Source: JAABSP01 sp011390135
GTDB lineage: Bacteria > Desulfobacterota > Desulfobacteria > Desulfobacterales > JAABSP01
Length of the DNA stretch: 34,406 nucleotides
NCBI GenBank assembly: GCA_011390135.1
Contig: JAABSZ010000013.1
Coordinates: 1-34,406, forward strand
Direction: 5' to 3'
Shown: in pieces, positions 31,407 through 34,406 of the stretch
Layout of the letters: each line of letters opens with the position of its first letter
Numbering within the stretch: the stretch's first letter is position 1
Program-made: the position numbers and the translations under genes
The notes under the pieces: generated by a model
The model's database searches: none
What the model was told of the DNA's origin: nothing
What the model saw: the letters and a program-made list of their open reading frames with translations, nothing else

Positions 31407-32969
31407 ATGAGCGAATATAGTCTGTTGATCGGACTGCTCGGCATGGCAGCCGGCTTTGCCTGCGCCTACTGGATGAAAGCCAAACTTTCGTCCGATAAGC
31501 TCAAGGCAGCCGAGGTCGATGCCGAGCGGATCGTAGACGATGCAAAGCGCCGGGCCGATACCCTGCTGAAGGAGGCCAAGCTCGAGGCCAAGGATAAGCT
31601 TTTCAAGATGAAAAGCGACTTCGACGCGGAGACCAGAGATGTCCGGGCCGAGCTGAAGAAGCTGGAGCAGCGCCTGATTCAGAAGGAAGAGAACATCGAC
31701 CGGAAAAACGAGCAGGTGGAGAAGCGGGATCGGGAGATCTCCCGCATGGAGAAGAAGCTGACCCGGCGGGAGGTCGAGATCGAGCAGAGCGAACTCCAGT
31801 ACAGCGAGCTGATCGACGAGCAGAAGCGGCAGTTGGAGAAGATATCGGGGCTCACCTCGGACCAGGCCAAGGATCTGCTCATCCGCGCGATGGAAAACGA
31901 GGCCCGCTACGAGGGCGCAAAGCTGATCAAGCGGATCGAGAACGAGGCCAAGGAGGAGGCCGACAAGAAGGCCAAGAAGATCATCGCGACTGCCATCCAG
32001 CGGTATGCGGCCGATTTTATCGCGGAGCGGACCGTCTCGGTGGTCCAACTGCCCAACGACGAGATGAAGGGCCGGATCATCGGCCGGGAGGGGAGAAACA
32101 TCCGGGCTCTGGAGGCATCGACCGGCATCGACCTGATCATCGACGACACCCCCGAGGCCGTGATCCTCTCCGGATTCAACCCGGTCCGGCGGGAGGTGGC
32201 CCGCCTCGCGCTCATGCGGCTCATCTCAGACGGCAGAATCCATCCGGCCCGGATCGAGGATGTGGTCAAGAAGGTGGGCAACGAGGTGGATCAGGTGATC
32301 AAGGAGGCCGGGGAGCAGGCCGCGTTCGACTTGGGCGTCCACGGCATCCACATCGAGCTGATCAAGTACATCGGCCGGCTCAAGTTCAGAACCAGCTACG
32401 CCCAGAACGTCCTCCAGCATTCGGTCGAAGTCGGTTTTCTCTCCGGGATCATGGCGGCCGAGCTGGGGCTCAACCAGAAGCTTGCCAAGCGGATGGGGCT
32501 GCTGCACGACATCGGCAAGGCCATCGACCACGAGGTGGAGGGGGCACATGCAGTGATCGGCTCCAAGCTGGCCAGGAAGTTCGGCGAGTCCCCCAAGGTG
32601 GTGCAGGCCATCGCGGCTCACCATGAGGACCTTCCCCCGGCCTCCATCTACGATTACCTGGTGCAGGCCGCAGACGCCCTTTCCGGAGCCCGGCCCGGTG
32701 CGAGAAAGGAGCTGCTGGAGAACTACATCAAGCGGCTGGAGGATCTGGAGAAGATCGCGAACTCCTTCAAGGGCGTTGCCAACTCCTACGCGATCCAGGC
32801 CGGCCGGGAGATGCGGATCATGGTGGAGAGCGACATCGTGACGGACGAGGAGTCGGTCCTTCTGAGCAAGGATATTGCCAGGAAGATCGAGGACTCCCTC
32901 ACCTTTCCGGGGCAGATCAGGGTGATGGTCATCCGTGAGACACGGGCTGTGGAATATGCGAACAAATAA
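31407..32969 (+). CDS. rny: Ribonuclease Y
   Basis: RNase Y is a membrane-anchored endoribonuclease that starts mRNA decay. The 520-residue length is standard. An N-terminal transmembrane helix (residues about 4-22, LLIGLLGMAAGFACAYWM) is followed by a long coiled coil (about 25-200), a KH domain with GRIIGREGRNIRALE near residue 222, and an HD domain with the metal-binding pair His367-Asp368 in LLHDIGKAIDHE. The family end VMVIRETRAVEYANK is present. AGGAG is seven bases before the ATG. The leader holds competing hairpins, and 6S RNA is encoded about 300 bases upstream. tyrS follows after 17 bases, so the two are probably one transcript. Confidence 0.98.
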   Translation: MSEYSLLIGLLGMAAGFACAYWMKAKLSSDKLKAAEVDAERIVDDAKRRADTLLKEAKLEAKDKLFKMKSDFDAETRDVRAELKKLEQRLIQKEENIDRKNEQVEKRDREISRMEKKLTRREVEIEQSELQYSELIDEQKRQLEKISGLTSDQAKDLLIRAMENEARYEGAKLIKRIENEAKEEADKKAKKIIATAIQRYAADFIAERTVSVVQLPNDEMKGRIIGREGRNIRALEASTGIDLIIDDTPEAVILSGFNPVRREVARLALMRLISDGRIHPARIEDVVKKVGNEVDQVIKEAGEQAAFDLGVHGIHIELIKYIGRLKFRTSYAQNVLQHSVEVGFLSGIMAAELGLNQKLAKRMGLLHDIGKAIDHEVEGAHAVIGSKLARKFGESPKVVQAIAAHHEDLPPASIYDYLVQAADALSGARPGARKELLENYIKRLEDLEKIANSFKGVANSYAIQAGREMRIMVESDIVTDEESVLLSKDIARKIEDSLTFPGQIRVMVIRETRAVEYANK

Positions 32970-32986
32970 GGCGGACAACTAAAAAA

Positions 32987-34276
32987 ATGACGAATGTACT
33001 GGATATCCTGGAAGAACGCGGCTTCATCGACAACACCACCCACAAAGATGAGCTGAAAAGCTATCTCGACACGCGGGGAAGAACCTGCTACATCGGCTTC
33101 GACCCGACCGCCTCGAGCCTCCATGTGGGCAACCTTGTCCCCATCATGTCCCTTGCCCAGATGCAGAAAAACGGCCATCGGCCCATCGCGGTGGTCGGGG
33201 GCGGAACAGGACTGATCGGGGACCCGAGCGGGAAGACCGAGATGCGCAAGCTTCTCACCGAAGAGACCTTGAACGGAAACGCAGGGGCCATCAAGAACCA
33301 GTTGGGCCGCTTCCTCGATTTTTCCGAAGAGAAGGCCCTCATGGTCAACAACGCGGACTGGCTCACCCAACTCAAATACATCCCGCTGCTGAGAGACATC
33401 GGCCGCCATTTCAGCATCAACCGGATGATCAAGGCCGAAAGCTACCGGGTGCGCCTCGAATCGGACGAGGGGCTGAGCTTCATCGAGTTCAACTATATGA
33501 TCCTCCAGGCCTACGATTTTTTAAAGCTCTTCACCGATTACGATTGCGCTGTTCAGATGGGCGGCAGCGACCAGTGGGGCAACATCGTGGCCGGGGTCGA
33601 TCTGATCCGGCGGGTGAAGAGCAGGACCGCATTCGGCATCACCTTTCCCCTGATCATGACCAGCAGCGGGATCAAGATGGGCAAGACCCACAAGGGCGCG
33701 GTCTGGCTCGATCCGGAGCAGACCTCCCCATACGATTATTACCAGTACTGGATCAATACCGATGACCGGGATGTGGCCCGTTTCCTTGCGCTGTACACCT
33801 TTCTGCCGATGGATGAGATCCACGCCGTGGAAAAGCTCGAAGGCGCGGACCTGAACAGCGCAAAGATCGTTCTGGCCTTCGAGGCGACCCGGATCGCGCA
33901 CGGCGCGCAGGAGGCGGAAAACGCCTACCGGGCCGCGGCCGGGATGTTTGGAGAGCGGCAGGTCCCGGAGAAGATCCTCCGGACAAGCACCGTCCCCCGG
34001 AAAGGGGCCGGAGCACAGGTCGATTCGGTCCCCACCTCTTCCATTCCCATGAACCGGCTGGGGGAGGGGATACCCCTTTTCAAGCTCCTCAACGAGACCG
34101 GGCTGACCGATTCCTCCAGCGCGTCCCGCCGCCTCATCTCACAGGGCGGGGCATATATAAACGGCCGGCGGATCGATGCATCCGATTATATAGTAACCGC
34201 TGCCGACATGGAGGAAGATGCGATCCTCATCAGAGCCGGAAAGAAGCGGTATCACAGGCTTGTTGCAGAAAAATAA
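32987..34276 (+). CDS. tyrS: Tyrosyl-tRNA synthetase
   Basis: TyrRS attaches tyrosine to tRNA-Tyr in the cytosol. The 429-residue class I enzyme shows YIGFDPTASSLHVGN, where HVGN is the HIGH-type motif, then GGGTGLIGDPSGKT and QMGGSDQWGNI. The KMSKS-type motif is KMGKT near residue 230 in SSGIKMGKTHKGAVWL. A C-terminal S4 RNA-binding domain (residues about 360-429) contains SSSASRRLISQGGAYINGRR. All expected parts are present, and the stop is followed within 20 bases by the rRNA promoter. The ribosome-binding site (AAGGCGG) is modest and about 12 bases away. Confidence 0.98.
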   Translation: MTNVLDILEERGFIDNTTHKDELKSYLDTRGRTCYIGFDPTASSLHVGNLVPIMSLAQMQKNGHRPIAVVGGGTGLIGDPSGKTEMRKLLTEETLNGNAGAIKNQLGRFLDFSEEKALMVNNADWLTQLKYIPLLRDIGRHFSINRMIKAESYRVRLESDEGLSFIEFNYMILQAYDFLKLFTDYDCAVQMGGSDQWGNIVAGVDLIRRVKSRTAFGITFPLIMTSSGIKMGKTHKGAVWLDPEQTSPYDYYQYWINTDDRDVARFLALYTFLPMDEIHAVEKLEGADLNSAKIVLAFEATRIAHGAQEAENAYRAAAGMFGERQVPEKILRTSTVPRKGAGAQVDSVPTSSIPMNRLGEGIPLFKLLNETGLTDSSSASRRLISQGGAYINGRRIDASDYIVTAADMEEDAILIRAGKKRYHRLVAEK

Positions 34277-34295
34277 AAGGGCTTGAAAAAAACCC

Positions 34296-34324
34296 TTGAC
34301 GCCCCCAGTCGGTTCATGTATAAA
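34296..34324 (+). promoter_or_regulatory. Strong promoter, probably of an rRNA operon
   Basis: TTGACG (34296-34301) and TATAAA (34319-34324) are exactly 17 bases apart, each five of six consensus. Transcription would start near 34331. The downstream antitermination signals identify it as an rRNA leader. Confidence 0.8.
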
Positions 34325-34337
34325 GGCTGAGTTTGTT

Positions 34338-34378
34338 GCGGAGGTCACTTTAAAGCGGCCTCCGCTTGCTCTTTAAAA
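34338..34378 (+). promoter_or_regulatory. boxB-like hairpin and boxA of an rRNA leader
   Basis: GCGGAGGT (34338-34345) pairs with GCCTCCGC (34358-34365), the last pair being T.G, forming a boxB-like hairpin. TGCTCTTTAAAA (34367-34378) follows at once and matches the rRNA boxA (TGCTCTTTAACA in E. coli) at ten or more positions. This is the NusB/NusE binding signal for antitermination. The 16S rRNA gene should lie just past the window. Confidence 0.82.
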
Positions 34379-34406
34379 CCGGGTTTGAAGCGATTAAATC
34401 CGGGCT

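Noticed and set aside
34277..34298. AAGGG/CCCTT hairpin after tyrS as a terminator
   Set aside because: The stem is short, the loop is A-rich and no T-run follows; the right arm runs into the rRNA -35 element.

Overview
The window reads as a GC-rich bacterial chromosome dominated by core genes. Almost every gene lies on the + strand, the same direction as an rRNA promoter at the right edge. The layout suggests a deltaproteobacterium (Desulfobacterota, perhaps Desulfobacterales). The reasons are an ATP synthase cluster with paired b'/b subunits and no a or c genes, an mreBCD-mrdA-rodA-bactofilin block next to it, a 6S RNA gene beside rny, and a TakP-class TRAP transporter. The taxon is an inference from gene families and order, not a measurement.

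Left part (1-7.5 kb): the 3' two-thirds or more of gyrA, ending in an acidic tail built on a 42-bp tandem repeat; then gpsA, radC, a small cysteine-rich protein and pgk in close succession. A G-rich 14-bp tandem array follows pgk. Next come an unrecognised 356-residue protein and a convergent GNAT acetyltransferase of the ArgA-like group.

Middle part (7.5-17.3 kb): a complete TRAP transporter (small permease with a long cytoplasmic tail, large permease, Tat-exported solute-binding protein), an MFS exporter, a PP2C-type phosphatase, and a low-complexity membrane-anchored protein of unknown function. A tRNA-Pro(GGG) on the minus strand converges on that gene across a bidirectional terminator. 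Then an LD-carboxypeptidase and a serine beta-lactamase-like hydrolase are translationally coupled.

Right-centre (17.4-29.3 kb): the rod-shape operon mreB-mreC-mreD-mrdA-rodA and a bactofilin, then the F1 and b-stalk genes of ATP synthase (atpF'-atpF-atpH-atpA-atpG-atpD-atpC), closed by an 11-bp repeat array and a strong terminator.

Right part (29.5-34.4 kb): a stand-alone GlmU uridylyltransferase domain, about 1.1 kb without a credible protein gene, then rny (RNase Y) and tyrS. The non-coding stretch holds a well-supported 6S RNA and, before it, a candidate structured RNA of about 400 nt with its own promoter and terminator. This candidate RNA is the best lead for something undescribed. The last 110 bp carry a near-consensus promoter, a boxB-like hairpin and a boxA, so a 16S rRNA gene almost certainly begins just beyond the window.

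Functionally the window joins peptidoglycan supply (GlmU), its elongation machinery (Mre/RodA/PBP2/bactofilin), its recycling (LD-carboxypeptidase, serine hydrolase), energy generation (ATP synthase, Pgk) and RNA-level control (6S RNA, RNase Y). No CRISPR array, prophage or intact insertion sequence is visible.
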